Shown piece after piece: positions 42,641 to 51,119 of a stretch of 64,000 nucleotides of DNA. The notes below the pieces were generated by a model that was not told the origin of the DNA, did no database searches, and saw nothing but the letters and a program-made list of their open reading frames with translations. The stretch lies in assembly GCF_041020765.1 (NCBI RefSeq), contig NZ_JBEUEJ010000005.1; one strand, 5' to 3'. The translations under genes were made by a program, and so were the position numbers. This DNA is from Kineococcus terrestris. Its GTDB lineage: Bacteria > Actinomycetota > Actinomycetes > Actinomycetales > Kineococcaceae. Numbering within the stretch: the first letter of the stretch is position 1; each line of letters opens with the position of its first letter.

Positions 42641-43567
42641 TCAGGCCCGCAGGTCCACGACGACCGCCGCGTGGTCGGAGGGCCACACCCCGTCCTCCGG
42701 CTCGGTGCCCGCCAGCCGGGCGCCCAGCACCGCGCCCTCGCCGGTGAACGGCGTCAGGCCGACGAGGACGTAGTCGATGCGGGCGCTGGGCTGGTGCACG
42801 CGCGCCACCCACGGGTTGCGCCGGTCCCACGACAGGCCCGGGTCGCCGGGCTCGGCGAAGCGCCAGGAGTCCAGCAGCACGAAGCCCTCCACGGGCCCGG
42901 CCGTCTGGTACCCGCACGCCAGGCGCACCTCGTCGGACTCGGGCACGGCGTTGAAGTCGCCGGTGAGGACCGGCGGGTACCAGGAGCGGTCGCGGCGCTC
43001 GGCGACGAAGCGCACGAGGGCGCGCACCTGCTCGCAGCGCACGGCCGACTCGGCGGGGGAGGAGTTCAGGTGGGTCGTGGTCACCGGCAGCAGCCGCCCC
43101 GGCGCCTCGACGAGCACCTGCAGGGCGGTGCGGCCCTCCGGCTCGCCGCCCCCGGTGGGCAGGTCGGCGACGCGCGTCTCGCGCAGCGGCCAGCGCGAGA
43201 GCACGGCGTTGCCGAACTCGACGCCGGCGGGGTCCTCGGCGTCCTCGCCGGTCCAGGCCAGGCGCCGCTGCCAGCGCTGCGGGGCGGGCGAGGGCGACCA
43301 GGCCGCGCTCATGCCCAGCCGCTCGGCCAGCTGCTCGGCGAGGTTCTCCTCCGCGGTGGCCCACACCTCCTGCAGGCACACGACGTCGGGGCGCTCGCGC
43401 TCCAGGACGGCCAGCAGCGCGTCGCGGCGGGCGCGCCAGTCGCCGAAGCGCCACCACACGTTCCACGTCAGCACGCGGACCGTCCCCGCGTCCCGGCCGT
43501 CCCCGCCGTCCCCGCCGTCCCCGTCGGTGCGGCCGCCCGGCCCGGTCCCGCTCGCGCTGCTCGTCAT
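42641..43567 (-). CDS. Endonuclease/exonuclease/phosphatase (EEP) family protein
   Basis: A 308-aa EEP-fold hydrolase. RVLTWNVWWRFGDW near residues 31-44, VVCLQEVWA near 62-70 with the metal-binding Glu, TTHLNSS near 161, TGDFNAVPESDEVRL near 199-213 (Asp/Asn pair) and WPSDHAAVVVDL at the C terminus (catalytic His) are all present. The substrate could be nucleic acid, a phospholipid or another phosphodiester. There is no signal peptide. The N terminus is Gly/Asp-rich. The ATG overlaps the stop of the upstream lipoprotein gene by 4 nt. Confidence 0.87.
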   Translation of the reverse strand: MTSSASGTGPGGRTDGDGGDGGDGRDAGTVRVLTWNVWWRFGDWRARRDALLAVLERERPDVVCLQEVWATAEENLAEQLAERLGMSAAWSPSPAPQRWQRRLAWTGEDAEDPAGVEFGNAVLSRWPLRETRVADLPTGGGEPEGRTALQVLVEAPGRLLPVTTTHLNSSPAESAVRCEQVRALVRFVAERRDRSWYPPVLTGDFNAVPESDEVRLACGYQTAGPVEGFVLLDSWRFAEPGDPGLSWDRRNPWVARVHQPSARIDYVLVGLTPFTGEGAVLGARLAGTEPEDGVWPSDHAAVVVDLRA

Positions 43568-44601
43568 GGCGAGGGCGAGTCTCCCAGCCCGGGCAGCGCG
43601 GGCACCGGCGCCCCCCACGAGGCGGCGTCGCGGGCGGCGGCCAGGCAGCCCGCGGCCGCCAGCGCCCGCTCGGCGCGGGTGGCGGCCACCCCGGCGGACC
43701 AGACGTCGACGAGGGCCAGCTCGACGCGCCGGGCCAGGTCGCGGGCGGCGGCCACGTCCCCGGGGGCGGGCGCGGTCAGGTCGTACGCGGGCGCGGCCGC
43801 CACGGGCTCGGTCCCGCGGGCGCGCAGCAGCCCGGCCAGCGCGTCGCGCACGACGCGGTGGGCGTCCGCCGCGGCCAGGGCCGCCCGGTGGACGCCCTCG
43901 TCCACCGCGGGCAGCACCCGGCCGGCGACGAGGCCGTGGGCGTGGACGGCGGCGTGGGCGCCCGCGAGCGCGTCCTGCAGCGCGCCGGCCGGGGCGCCGC
44001 CGTCCGCGGCGGGCGTCCCCGTCAGCGCGGCGGCCTCCGCGGCGACCGCGCGGGCCGACTCGCCGGGGCCGGCGGGAGCGGGAGGCTCCAGGGGGGCGCC
44101 GAGCGCCGCCGCCAGGCGCTCGGCGTGCAGGCGCCGGGAGACCGCCACCGCGGCGAGCAGCCGCGCCGCGCCGCCCGACAGGGGTGCGAGGACCGCGGGG
44201 ACGTCGGCGGTGGCGGCGGTGAGGACCTCCAGCACCCGGGCGGGGTCGCCCGGAGCCCCCGGCCCGGTGGTCGGCCCGGTGCCGTCGTCGCCCAGCGCGC
44301 GCAGGTGCTCCCCCGCGGCCGCGGCGACGTCCGCCAGGACCGCGCGCACCTCCTCGCCCGCGGCGGGGTCGGCGGGCGCGGCGGCCAGCGCGCGGGCCTG
44401 GGCCACCGCGGTGTCGCGCGCGTCGTCGTCCGGGCCCCGCGCGGGGGTGGGCGTGGGCTCGGGCCCGCTGACCCACCGCACGCCGCAGCCGCCCAGCAGG
44501 ACGGCGCCGGCCGCCAGGCCCGCGCTCAGGAGCGCCCGCCGGCCGGGGTCCGGCGGCGCCCCACCGCCGGCGGGGGGACGGGGGGCGCGCACGGCGGGCA
44601 T
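43564..44601 (-). CDS. DUF4439 (ferritin-like) putative lipoprotein
   Basis: A 345-aa Ala-rich, largely helical protein. Residues ~1-42 form a signal with PDPGRRALLSAGLAAGAVLL and lipobox LGGC, so it is probably a lipoprotein. Residues ~210-345 match the actinobacterial DUF4439 ferritin-like helical domain (ALQDALAGAHAAVHAHGLVA, then YDLTAPAPGDVAAARDLARR). The central part is helical and unassigned. No metal-binding set of Glu/His that would prove a ferritin-like di-iron site is evident. Function is unknown. It is translationally coupled to the downstream EEP gene. Confidence 0.75.
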   Translation of the reverse strand: MPAVRAPRPPAGGGAPPDPGRRALLSAGLAAGAVLLGGCGVRWVSGPEPTPTPARGPDDDARDTAVAQARALAAAPADPAAGEEVRAVLADVAAAAGEHLRALGDDGTGPTTGPGAPGDPARVLEVLTAATADVPAVLAPLSGGAARLLAAVAVSRRLHAERLAAALGAPLEPPAPAGPGESARAVAAEAAALTGTPAADGGAPAGALQDALAGAHAAVHAHGLVAGRVLPAVDEGVHRAALAAADAHRVVRDALAGLLRARGTEPVAAAPAYDLTAPAPGDVAAARDLARRVELALVDVWSAGVAATRAERALAAAGCLAAARDAASWGAPVPALPGLGDSPSP

Positions 44602-44717
44602 CGTGCCACGCGCCTCCCGCGCGCCCGGTCCGCGCCCGGCCCGCGCCCGGTCCGCGCTCGCCCGCTGCCCCGCGTCCCGCCCGGCGCTCGCGGGCGGGCG
44701 GGGGTCGCCGCGGCGGC

Positions 44718-44723
44718 TAAGGT
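44718..44723 (+). promoter_or_regulatory. Putative -10 element of the rimP-nusA operon
   Basis: TAAGGT, 53 nt before the preferred rimP start. An in-frame GTG at 44735 would make a nearly leaderless alternative. Confidence 0.45.
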
Positions 44724-44776
44724 GGTCCGTCGTCGTGCGGGCCCGCGCGACCGCCCGCGACCTGGGGAGCAGCACC

Positions 44777-45427
44777 GTGCCGTCGTCCGAGCAGTCCGCG
44801 CCCGGTGCCCTGCCGGACGTGCTGACCGGCGTGCTCACCGGGCCCGTGGAGCGGGCCGGGCTGGCGCTGGAGGACGTGGCCGTGACCACCGCCGGGCGCC
44901 GCCGCGTCGTGCGGGTGGTCGTCGACCTGGCGGGCGACGAGCCCGGCGAGGTCGACCTGGACGCCGTCGCGGTGGCCTCGCAGGCGGTCTCGGAGGCGCT
45001 GGACGCCTCCGGCGCCCTGGGCGAGGTCCCGTACACGCTGGAGGTCACCTCCCCCGGCGTGGACCGGCCGCTGACCAGCGCGCGGCACTTCTCCCGCGCC
45101 CGCGGGCGCCTCGTGCGGGTGCTGCTGCGCGCCGGCGGCGAGGTGCTCGGGCGCGTCGAGTCCGTCACCGGGGACGGGGACGGCGCGGTGGTGCTGCTGC
45201 GGCTGGAGCCGCAGCCGGTCAAGGGCCGCCCGCCCCGGGCCGCCGACGTCGGGGCGCCGCGCGAGGTGGCGCTGGCCGACGTGCTGCGCGGCGAGGTGCA
45301 GGTGGAGTTCCGCCGGGCGGGTGACGCCCCGGCCGGCGGGCTGGACGACGACGCGGACGACGCGGACGACGCGGACGACGCGGACGAGCTGGACGACGAC
45401 GTGGACGAGGACGAGGACGAGCGGTGA
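44777..45427 (+). CDS. rimP: Ribosome maturation factor RimP, acidic C-terminal tail
   Basis: Assists late 30S assembly. The N domain has RRVVRVVVDLAGDEPGEVDL near residues 42-61. Then come VSEALDASGALGEVPYTLEV and the conserved TSPGVDRPLTSARHFSRARG near 92-111, and an Sm-like C domain. After residue ~188 there is a tail of almost pure Asp/Glu/Ala, partly encoded by a 9-bp repeat. The GTG at 44777 follows GGGGAG; 44735 is an alternative. Length is 216 aa. The stop overlaps the nusA start by 4 nt. Confidence 0.94.
   Translation: MPSSEQSAPGALPDVLTGVLTGPVERAGLALEDVAVTTAGRRRVVRVVVDLAGDEPGEVDLDAVAVASQAVSEALDASGALGEVPYTLEVTSPGVDRPLTSARHFSRARGRLVRVLLRAGGEVLGRVESVTGDGDGAVVLLRLEPQPVKGRPPRAADVGAPREVALADVLRGEVQVEFRRAGDAPAGGLDDDADDADDADDADELDDDVDEDEDER
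45347..45382 (+). repeat. Four 9-bp tandem repeats in rimP tail
   Basis: Four exact copies of GACGACGCG, encoding Asp-Asp-Ala repeats in the acidic tail of RimP. Confidence 0.9.
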
Positions 45428-46488
45428 ACATCGACATGGCGGCCCTGCGCCTGCTCGAGCGGGAGAAGGAGATCCCCTTCGAGACGCTCGTGCGCGCGAT
45501 CGAGCAGGCGCTGCTGAGCGCCTACCACCACACCGAGGGCGCGAAGCCGCACGCCCGCGTGGAGCTGGACCGCACCAGCGGCGAGTGCCGGGTCCTGGTG
45601 GCCCAGCGCGACGAGGACGGCACCGTCCTGGCCGAGCGCGACGACACCCCCTCCGGCTTCGGGCGCATCGCCGCCACGACGGCCCGCCAGGTCATCCTGC
45701 AGCGGCTGCGCGACGCGGCCGACGACCAGGTGCTGGGCGAGTTCGCCGGCACCGAGGGCGAGATCGTCTCCGGCGTCGTGCAGCAGGGGCGCGACCCGCG
45801 GGTGGTGCAGGTGGACCTCGGGGCGCTGGAGGGCGTGCTGCCCCCGCAGGAGCAGGTGCCGGGGGAGCGCTACGAGCACGGCAGCCGCCTGCGCTGCTTC
45901 GTCGTGTCGGTGCGCAAGGGCCCCAAGGGACCGCAGGTGGTGCTCTCGCGCTCGCACCCGCAGCTGGTGCGCAAGCTGTTCGCGCTGGAGGTCCCCGAGA
46001 TCGCCGACGGCACCGTGGAGATCACGGCGCTCTCGCGCGAGGCCGGGCACCGCTCGAAGATGGCGGTGCGCGCCACCCGGCCCGGGGTCAACGCCAAGGG
46101 CGCCTGCATCGGGCCGATGGGGCAGCGGGTGCGGGCGGTGATGGCCGAGCTGCGCGGGGAGAAGATCGACATCGTCGACCACTCCGACGACCCGGCGGCC
46201 TTCGTGGCCAGCGCGCTGTCGCCCGCGCGCGTGACGTCGGTGACCGTCGTGGACGAGGTCGCCCGCGCCGCGCGCGTCGTCGTGCCCGACTACCAGCTGT
46301 CGCTGGCGATCGGCAAGGAGGGGCAGAACGCCCGCCTGGCCGCGAAGCTGACGGGCTGGCGCATCGACATCCGCCCGGACACCGAGGCGCCCGGGGACGC
46401 CGGGGGTCCCGGCGGCTCCGGGGCCGCGGGCACGTCGGGGCGTCCCGGCGACCGCAGCGCGGCCCCGGGCGCGACGCGCGGACGCTGA
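45424..46488 (+). CDS. nusA: Transcription termination/antitermination protein NusA
   Basis: RNA-polymerase-associated elongation and termination factor. The N-terminal domain begins NIDMAALRLLEREKEIPFET. An S1 domain spans ~110-180 with EGEIVSGVVQQGRDPRVVQV. KH1 includes ARVTSVTVVDEV-adjacent sequence after GACIGPMGQRVRAVMAELRG near 224-243. KH2 ends SLAIGKEGQNARLAAKLTGW near 296-315. The 354-aa product lacks the acidic C-terminal repeats of E. coli NusA, as in other actinobacteria. The GTG overlaps rimP by 4 nt. Confidence 0.96.
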   Translation: MNIDMAALRLLEREKEIPFETLVRAIEQALLSAYHHTEGAKPHARVELDRTSGECRVLVAQRDEDGTVLAERDDTPSGFGRIAATTARQVILQRLRDAADDQVLGEFAGTEGEIVSGVVQQGRDPRVVQVDLGALEGVLPPQEQVPGERYEHGSRLRCFVVSVRKGPKGPQVVLSRSHPQLVRKLFALEVPEIADGTVEITALSREAGHRSKMAVRATRPGVNAKGACIGPMGQRVRAVMAELRGEKIDIVDHSDDPAAFVASALSPARVTSVTVVDEVARAARVVVPDYQLSLAIGKEGQNARLAAKLTGWRIDIRPDTEAPGDAGGPGGSGAAGTSGRPGDRSAAPGATRGR

Positions 46489-46504
46489 GGCGGGCCCGCA
46501 GCGC

Positions 46505-46510
46505 TACACT
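46505..46510 (+). promoter_or_regulatory. Putative -10 element upstream of ylxR-infB
   Basis: TACACT, a good TAnnnT match, 16 nt after the nusA stop. It could give a separate ylxR-infB transcript besides read-through. Confidence 0.45.
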
Positions 46511-46597
46511 TCCGCCATCGTGTCACTCGCTCCGACCGGTCGACCCGACCGGCGATCCACCGCGCGGCGCGACAGCACCCGTCCCGAGGGGGCCGTC

Positions 46598-46888
46598 GTG
46601 GAATCGCTGCGCACCTGCGTGGGTTGTCGAGGACGGGACCTCCGGTCGGTGCTGCTGAGGGTCGTCGCCCCCGGCGACGGGGACGTGCTCCTCGTCGACG
46701 CCCGGCGCCGGCTCCCCGGCCGGGGCGCGTGGGTGCACGAGGACCCCGCGTGCCTGACCGCTGCGGACAAGAGGCGGGCCTTCGCCCGCGCCCTGCGCCG
46801 CACCGGTCCCCTCGACACCTCCGCCGTGCGCTCGCACGTCGAGGGCGTCGTGTCCACCACCACCGACGAGAGCGGGTCGAACAGCTGA
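46598..46888 (+). CDS. YlxR/DUF448 family RNA-binding protein
   Basis: A 96-aa basic protein. The family motif RTCVGCRGRDLRSVLLRVVA begins at residue 5, and GRGAWVHEDPACLTAADKRR follows near 45-64. Structural relatives bind RNA or the nucleoid, and the gene always lies between nusA and infB. The GTG at 46598 is chosen for its GAGGGGG site and closeness to the motif; an in-frame GTG at 46520, 9 nt after the TACACT element, would add 26 unconserved residues. Confidence 0.9.
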   Translation: MESLRTCVGCRGRDLRSVLLRVVAPGDGDVLLVDARRRLPGRGAWVHEDPACLTAADKRRAFARALRRTGPLDTSAVRSHVEGVVSTTTDESGSNS

Positions 46889-46976
46889 TGAGCACCCGAT
46901 GAGTGCGCAGCGATGAACACCCCCGACTGACGACGGTCCGCGCCCTCGAGGTGGCCCGGACCGAGACAGGAGAGAT

Positions 46977-49900
46977 GTGGCAAAGGTCCGGGTCTACGAG
47001 CTCGCCAAGGAGTTCGGGGTCGAGAGCAAGGTCGTGCTGGCCACGCTCAAGGAGATGGGTGAGTTCGTCCGGTCGGCGTCGTCGACCGTCGAGCCGCCGG
47101 TCATCCGACGCCTGAAGGACAAGTTCCCCCACGACGGCGGCGCCCGCGGCGCCGACCGTCCCGCCCCGGCCGTGAAGCCGGGACCGCGCCTGCCGCAGGG
47201 AGCCCGCCCGGGCCCCGCGCCGGTGCCCTCCCGCCCGGCGCCCGCGCCGGGTCCCGCCGCCCGTCCGGCTCCGGCCGCCCCGGCGGCTCCCGCCGCGCAG
47301 GCCCCCTCGGCCCCCCAGGCTCCGGCCGCCCCCGCGGCGCCCGCGCCGGGCCCGGCCTTCCAGGCCCCCGCCGCGTCGGCCCAGCCGGCGGCGTCCGCCC
47401 CGTCGCCCGCGACCCCGGCCCGCCCGGGTCAGCAGCGGCCGACGCCCGGTGGCGCCCGCCCGGGTCAGCAGGCTCCCGCCGCCGGTGGGCAGGCCCGCCC
47501 GTCCACGCCGCCCGCACCGGGCGGCCCGACGCGCGGTGACCGTCCCTTGCCCGGTGGCCGTCCCGGCCCGGGTGGTCCCGGCGGTCCCGGTGGACCGGCC
47601 GGCGGCCGTCCCGGCGCGCCCGCGCCCGGTGCGCGCCGTCCCGGCCCGCCCGAGCGCGACGGCCGTCCCGGCGGCCCGCGCGGTGACCGTCCCGCTCCCG
47701 GTGGCCGCCCCGGCGGCCGCGAGGGCGGCCCGGCCGGCGCGGCGCGTCCCGGTGCTCCCCGCCCGGGCAACAACCCGTTCGCGACGAGCCAGGGCATGCC
47801 GCGCCCGCAGGGCGGTCCGCGCCCGGGCAACAACCCGTTCGCGGCCAACCAGGGCATGCCGCGTCCGCAGGGCGGTCCCCGTCCCGGCGGCGCCGCCGGC
47901 CCCGGCGGCCCGCGTCCGGGCGGCCCGCGCCCGAACCCGGGGATGATGCCGGCCCGCCCGACGGTCGGCCGTCCCGGCGCGCCCGCGGGGCGCCCCGGCG
48001 CTCCCGGTCGCGGTCGTCCCGGTGGTGGCGGCGGCTTCGCCGGCCGTCCGGGCGGTCCCGGCGGCGCCGGTGGTGGCGGCGGCTTCGCCGGCCGTCCCGG
48101 TGGTCCGGGCCGCGGTGGCCGCGGTGGCACGCAGGGCGCCTTCGGGCGCGCCGGCGGCCGTCCGGTCCGCGGGCGCAAGTCCAAGCGCGCGAAGCGCCAG
48201 GAGTACGAGGCGATGCAGGCCCCCTCGGTGGGTGGCGTGCAGGTCCGCCGCGGCGACGGCACGACCGTCGTCCGGATCCGCCGCGGCGCGTCGCTGAGCG
48301 ACTTCGCCGAGCGCATCGACGCCGACCCCGCGGCGCTGGTGACCGTCCTCTTCCACCTGGGGGAGATGGCCACCGCGACGCAGTCGCTGGACGAGGACAC
48401 CTTCCAGCTGCTGGGCGGCGAGCTGGGCTACGTCATCGAGGTCGTCTCGCCGGAGGACGAGGAGCGCGAGCTGCTCGCCGGCTTCTCGATCGACCTGGAC
48501 GCCGAGCTCGAGGCCGAGGGCGACGAGGACCTGGAGGCGCGCCCGCCGGTCGTCACCGTCATGGGTCACGTCGACCACGGCAAGACGAAGCTGCTGGACG
48601 CCATCCGCTCCTCCGACGTGGTCGCGAAGGAGGCCGGTGGCATCACCCAGCACATCGGCGCCTACCAGGTCGCCAAGGAGCACGACGGCGTCGAGCGCCC
48701 GATCACCTTCATCGACACCCCCGGTCACGAGGCGTTCACCGCCATGCGTGCCCGCGGTGCGAAGGTGACCGACATCGCGATCCTCGTGGTCGCGGCCGAC
48801 GACGGCGTGATGCCCCAGACGATCGAGGCGCTCAACCACGCCCAGGCGGCGGACGTGCCGATCGTGGTCGCGGTCAACAAGGTCGACAAGGAGGGCGCCA
48901 ACCCGGACAAGGTCCGGCAGCAGCTCACCGAGTACAACCTGGTGGCCGAGGAGTACGGCGGCGACACCCTGTTCGTCGACGTGTCGGCCAAGCAGGGCCG
49001 CGGCCTGGACGAGCTGCTGGAGGCGGTCCTGCTGACCGCCGACGCGGCGCTGGACCTGCGGGCGAACCCCGACAAGGACGCCCGCGGCGTGGCCATCGAG
49101 GGCAACCTCGACAAGGGCCGCGGTCCGGTGGCGACGGTGCTGGTGCAGTCCGGCACCCTGCGCGTCGGCGATGCCATCGTCGCGGGCACCGGCTACGGCC
49201 GCGTCCGCGCGATGCTCGACGAGAACGGCGAGAACGTCGAGGAGGCGACCCCGTCGCGTCCGGTGCAGGTGCTCGGCCTGACGTCGGTGCCGGGGGCGGG
49301 CGACACCTTCCTCGCCGCTCCCGACGACCGCACGGCCCGGCAGATCGCGGAGAAGCGCGAGGCGCAGGAGCGCAACGCGGCCCTGGCGAAGGCGCGCAAG
49401 CGCATCTCGCTGGAGGACTTCACCAAGGCGCTGGAGCAGGGCAAGGTCGAGACCCTGAACCTCATCCTCAAGGGTGACGGCGCGGGCTCGGTCGAGGCCC
49501 TCGAGGACGCCCTGCTGAAGATCGACGTGGGTGACGAGGTCGACCTGCGGGTCATCGACCGCGGCGTCGGCGCGGTGACGAAGAACAACGTCAACCTCGC
49601 CGTCGCGTCGAACGCGATCATCATCGGGTTCAACGTGCGTCCTGAGCAGCAGACGAAGGAGTACGCGGACCGCGAGGGCGTCGACATCCGCTACTACTCG
49701 GTCATCTACCAGGCGATCGAGGACGTCGAGAGCGCGCTGAAGGGCATGCTCAAGCCGGAGTACGAGGAGGTCCAGCTCGGGACCGCCGAGGTGCGGGAGG
49801 TCTTCCGCTCCTCGAAGTTCGGCAACATCGCCGGCTGCCTCGTCCGCTCGGGCCTCATCCGCCGCAACACGAAGGCGCGCGTCCTGCGCAACGGCGTGGT

Positions 49901-50060
49901 GCACGGGGACAACCTGAACATCGAGTCGCTGCGCCGCTTCAAGGACGACGCGACCGAGGTCCGGGAGGGCTACGAGTGCGGCATCGGGCTGGGGTCGTTC
50001 AACGACATCCAGGTCGACGACGTCATCGAGACGTTCGAGATGCAGGAGAAGCCGCGCTGA
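46977..50060 (+). CDS. infB: Translation initiation factor IF-2 with long disordered N-terminal region
   Basis: GTPase that recruits fMet-tRNA and joins ribosomal subunits. The IF2_N domain is at residues ~2-35 (KVRVYELAKEFGVESKVVLA). Residues ~55-400 are Pro/Gly/Ala/Arg-rich, with two 20-residue repeats. A second IF2_N-type segment lies around 440. G motifs are GHVDHGKT near 531, DTPGHEAF near 581 and NKVDK near 637, followed by domains II-IV. The 1027-aa length is normal for high-GC actinobacteria. The GTG follows AGGAGAG. Confidence 0.97.
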   Translation: MAKVRVYELAKEFGVESKVVLATLKEMGEFVRSASSTVEPPVIRRLKDKFPHDGGARGADRPAPAVKPGPRLPQGARPGPAPVPSRPAPAPGPAARPAPAAPAAPAAQAPSAPQAPAAPAAPAPGPAFQAPAASAQPAASAPSPATPARPGQQRPTPGGARPGQQAPAAGGQARPSTPPAPGGPTRGDRPLPGGRPGPGGPGGPGGPAGGRPGAPAPGARRPGPPERDGRPGGPRGDRPAPGGRPGGREGGPAGAARPGAPRPGNNPFATSQGMPRPQGGPRPGNNPFAANQGMPRPQGGPRPGGAAGPGGPRPGGPRPNPGMMPARPTVGRPGAPAGRPGAPGRGRPGGGGGFAGRPGGPGGAGGGGGFAGRPGGPGRGGRGGTQGAFGRAGGRPVRGRKSKRAKRQEYEAMQAPSVGGVQVRRGDGTTVVRIRRGASLSDFAERIDADPAALVTVLFHLGEMATATQSLDEDTFQLLGGELGYVIEVVSPEDEERELLAGFSIDLDAELEAEGDEDLEARPPVVTVMGHVDHGKTKLLDAIRSSDVVAKEAGGITQHIGAYQVAKEHDGVERPITFIDTPGHEAFTAMRARGAKVTDIAILVVAADDGVMPQTIEALNHAQAADVPIVVAVNKVDKEGANPDKVRQQLTEYNLVAEEYGGDTLFVDVSAKQGRGLDELLEAVLLTADAALDLRANPDKDARGVAIEGNLDKGRGPVATVLVQSGTLRVGDAIVAGTGYGRVRAMLDENGENVEEATPSRPVQVLGLTSVPGAGDTFLAAPDDRTARQIAEKREAQERNAALAKARKRISLEDFTKALEQGKVETLNLILKGDGAGSVEALEDALLKIDVGDEVDLRVIDRGVGAVTKNNVNLAVASNAIIIGFNVRPEQQTKEYADREGVDIRYYSVIYQAIEDVESALKGMLKPEYEEVQLGTAEVREVFRSSKFGNIAGCLVRSGLIRRNTKARVLRNGVVHGDNLNIESLRRFKDDATEVREGYECGIGLGSFNDIQVDDVIETFEMQEKPR
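47761..47880 (+). repeat. Two 60-bp direct repeats in infB
   Basis: Units 47761-47820 and 47821-47880 differ at only a few positions, each encoding a 20-residue unit with PGNNPFA and QGMPRPQGG. This fits the low-complexity linker of actinobacterial IF-2. Confidence 0.9.
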
Positions 50061-50091
50061 CCGGCTGATCCGGCCGGGCTCAGCGCCCACC

Positions 50092-50127
50092 ACGGCCGGG
50101 GCGGGACCTCCCTCCCGCCCCGGCCGT
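50092..50127 (+). terminator. Hairpin terminator after infB
   Basis: A perfect 15-bp stem (50092-50106 with 50113-50127) and 6-nt loop, 31 nt after the infB stop. No T-run follows. Confidence 0.8.
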
Positions 50128-50187
50128 CGCCGTCCGCGCCCGCGGACGGGACCCGAGACACCCGCGGGGGAGGCCGCACCCCCACCC

Positions 50188-50481
50188 GTGTTCGCTGCCA
50201 CCCTCACCGTGGACCTGCTGCTGGGCGACGTGCACTCGCTCAAGGGCAAGCGCAGCCTGGTCCGTCCCCTCGTCGCCGAGCTGCGGCGCTCCTTCGACGT
50301 CGCCGCGGCCGAGACCGGCCACCTGGACCTGCACCGCCGCGCCGAGGTGGCGGTGGCGGTCGTGGCCCCGGACGCGGCGCGCTGCGCCGACGTGCTGGAC
50401 CGCTGCGAGCGGCTGGTCGCGGCGCACCCCGAGTTCCAGATCCTCAGCACCCGGCGGCAGCTGCTGTCGTCGGAGGACTAG
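50188..50481 (+). CDS. DUF503/YlxP family protein
   Basis: A 97-aa conserved protein of unknown function encoded between infB and rbfA in many bacteria. VDLLLGDVHSLKGKRSLVRP near residues 8-27 is the family signature, followed by LRRSFDVAAAETGHLDLHRR. It is predicted to have a small ferredoxin-like fold. The GTG start has a GGGGGAGG site about 12 nt upstream. It ends 22 nt before rbfA, so it is likely co-transcribed with it. Confidence 0.92.
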   Translation: MFAATLTVDLLLGDVHSLKGKRSLVRPLVAELRRSFDVAAAETGHLDLHRRAEVAVAVVAPDAARCADVLDRCERLVAAHPEFQILSTRRQLLSSED

Positions 50482-50503
50482 TCACCCCCAGGAGGAGAGT
50501 CCC

Positions 50504-51043
50504 GTGGCGGACCCGACCCGCGCCCGCAAGCTCGCCGACCGCATCAAGGTGGTCGTCGCGGAGGCGCTCGAGAAGCGCGTCAAGGACCCCCGGCTGGGGT
50601 TCGTCACCATCACCGACGCGCGGGTGACGAACGACCTGCAGCACGCGACGCTCTACTACACGGTCTTCGGCTCCGAGGAGGAGAAGGCCGGCACCGCGGC
50701 GGCCCTGGAGAGCGCCAAGGGCGTGCTGCGCTCGGAGGTCGGCAAGCGCACGGGCGTGCGGCTGACCCCGACGCTGACGTTCACCTCCGACGAGGTCCCC
50801 GAGACCGCCACGCACATCGAGGACCTGCTGCGCTCGGCGGCCGAGCAGGACGCCCGCGTGGCGGCCCTGGCCGCGGGCGCCCGCCCCGCGGGCGAGGCCG
50901 ACCCGTACCGCAAGCCCGTCGAGCACGACGAGCTGGACGACGACGACCTCGACGAGGACGACGAGGACGACGAGCTCGAGGACGACGACGACCTCGACGA
51001 CATCGACGAGGACGCCGACGGCCGGGACGACCCCGTCCGCTGA
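50504..51043 (+). CDS. rbfA: Ribosome-binding factor A with acidic C-terminal tail
   Basis: KH-like protein for 16S 5'-end maturation and cold adaptation of 30S subunits. DPTRARKLADRIKVVVAEAL starts the protein; VKDPRLGFVTITDARVTNDL near residues 26-45 and LTFTSDEVPETATHIEDLL near 89-107 are conserved. After ~140 there is a ~40-residue tail made almost entirely of Asp, Glu and Leu. Length is 179 aa instead of ~120-150. The GTG follows AGGAGAG. In most actinobacteria truB comes next, but here a sugar operon intervenes. Confidence 0.95.
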   Translation: MADPTRARKLADRIKVVVAEALEKRVKDPRLGFVTITDARVTNDLQHATLYYTVFGSEEEKAGTAAALESAKGVLRSEVGKRTGVRLTPTLTFTSDEVPETATHIEDLLRSAAEQDARVAALAAGARPAGEADPYRKPVEHDELDDDDLDEDDEDDELEDDDDLDDIDEDADGRDDPVR

Positions 51044-51050
51044 GCCCCGC

Positions 51051-51100
51051 CCGCGGTGGTCGTGGACGGGTGGACGCTCCACCGTCCACGACCACCGCGG
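51051..51100. terminator. Long bidirectional hairpin between rbfA and SDR gene
   Basis: A 23-bp stem (51051-51074 with 51078-51100) with one bulged G and a CGC loop, in the 76-nt gap between convergent rbfA and the sugar operon's last gene. Confidence 0.85.
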
Positions 51101-51119
51101 AGGGGGCGGTGGGGCGGCG

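Noticed and set aside
42605..44776. Very long plus-strand frame leading into rimP
   Set aside because: It is antisense to the EEP and DUF4439 genes, and the RimP domain begins only after 44777, where a ribosome-binding site is present.
47761..47880. 60-bp repeats in infB as a mobile or duplicated element
   Set aside because: They are in frame in the known repetitive Gly/Pro linker of actinobacterial IF-2 and have no element-like features.
46290..50450. A 1386-codon open frame on the minus strand across infB
   Set aside because: The protein is Arg/Gly/Asp/His-rich without any recognisable domain and is exactly antisense to a certain gene. Long antisense frames are expected at this GC content because stop codons are rare.
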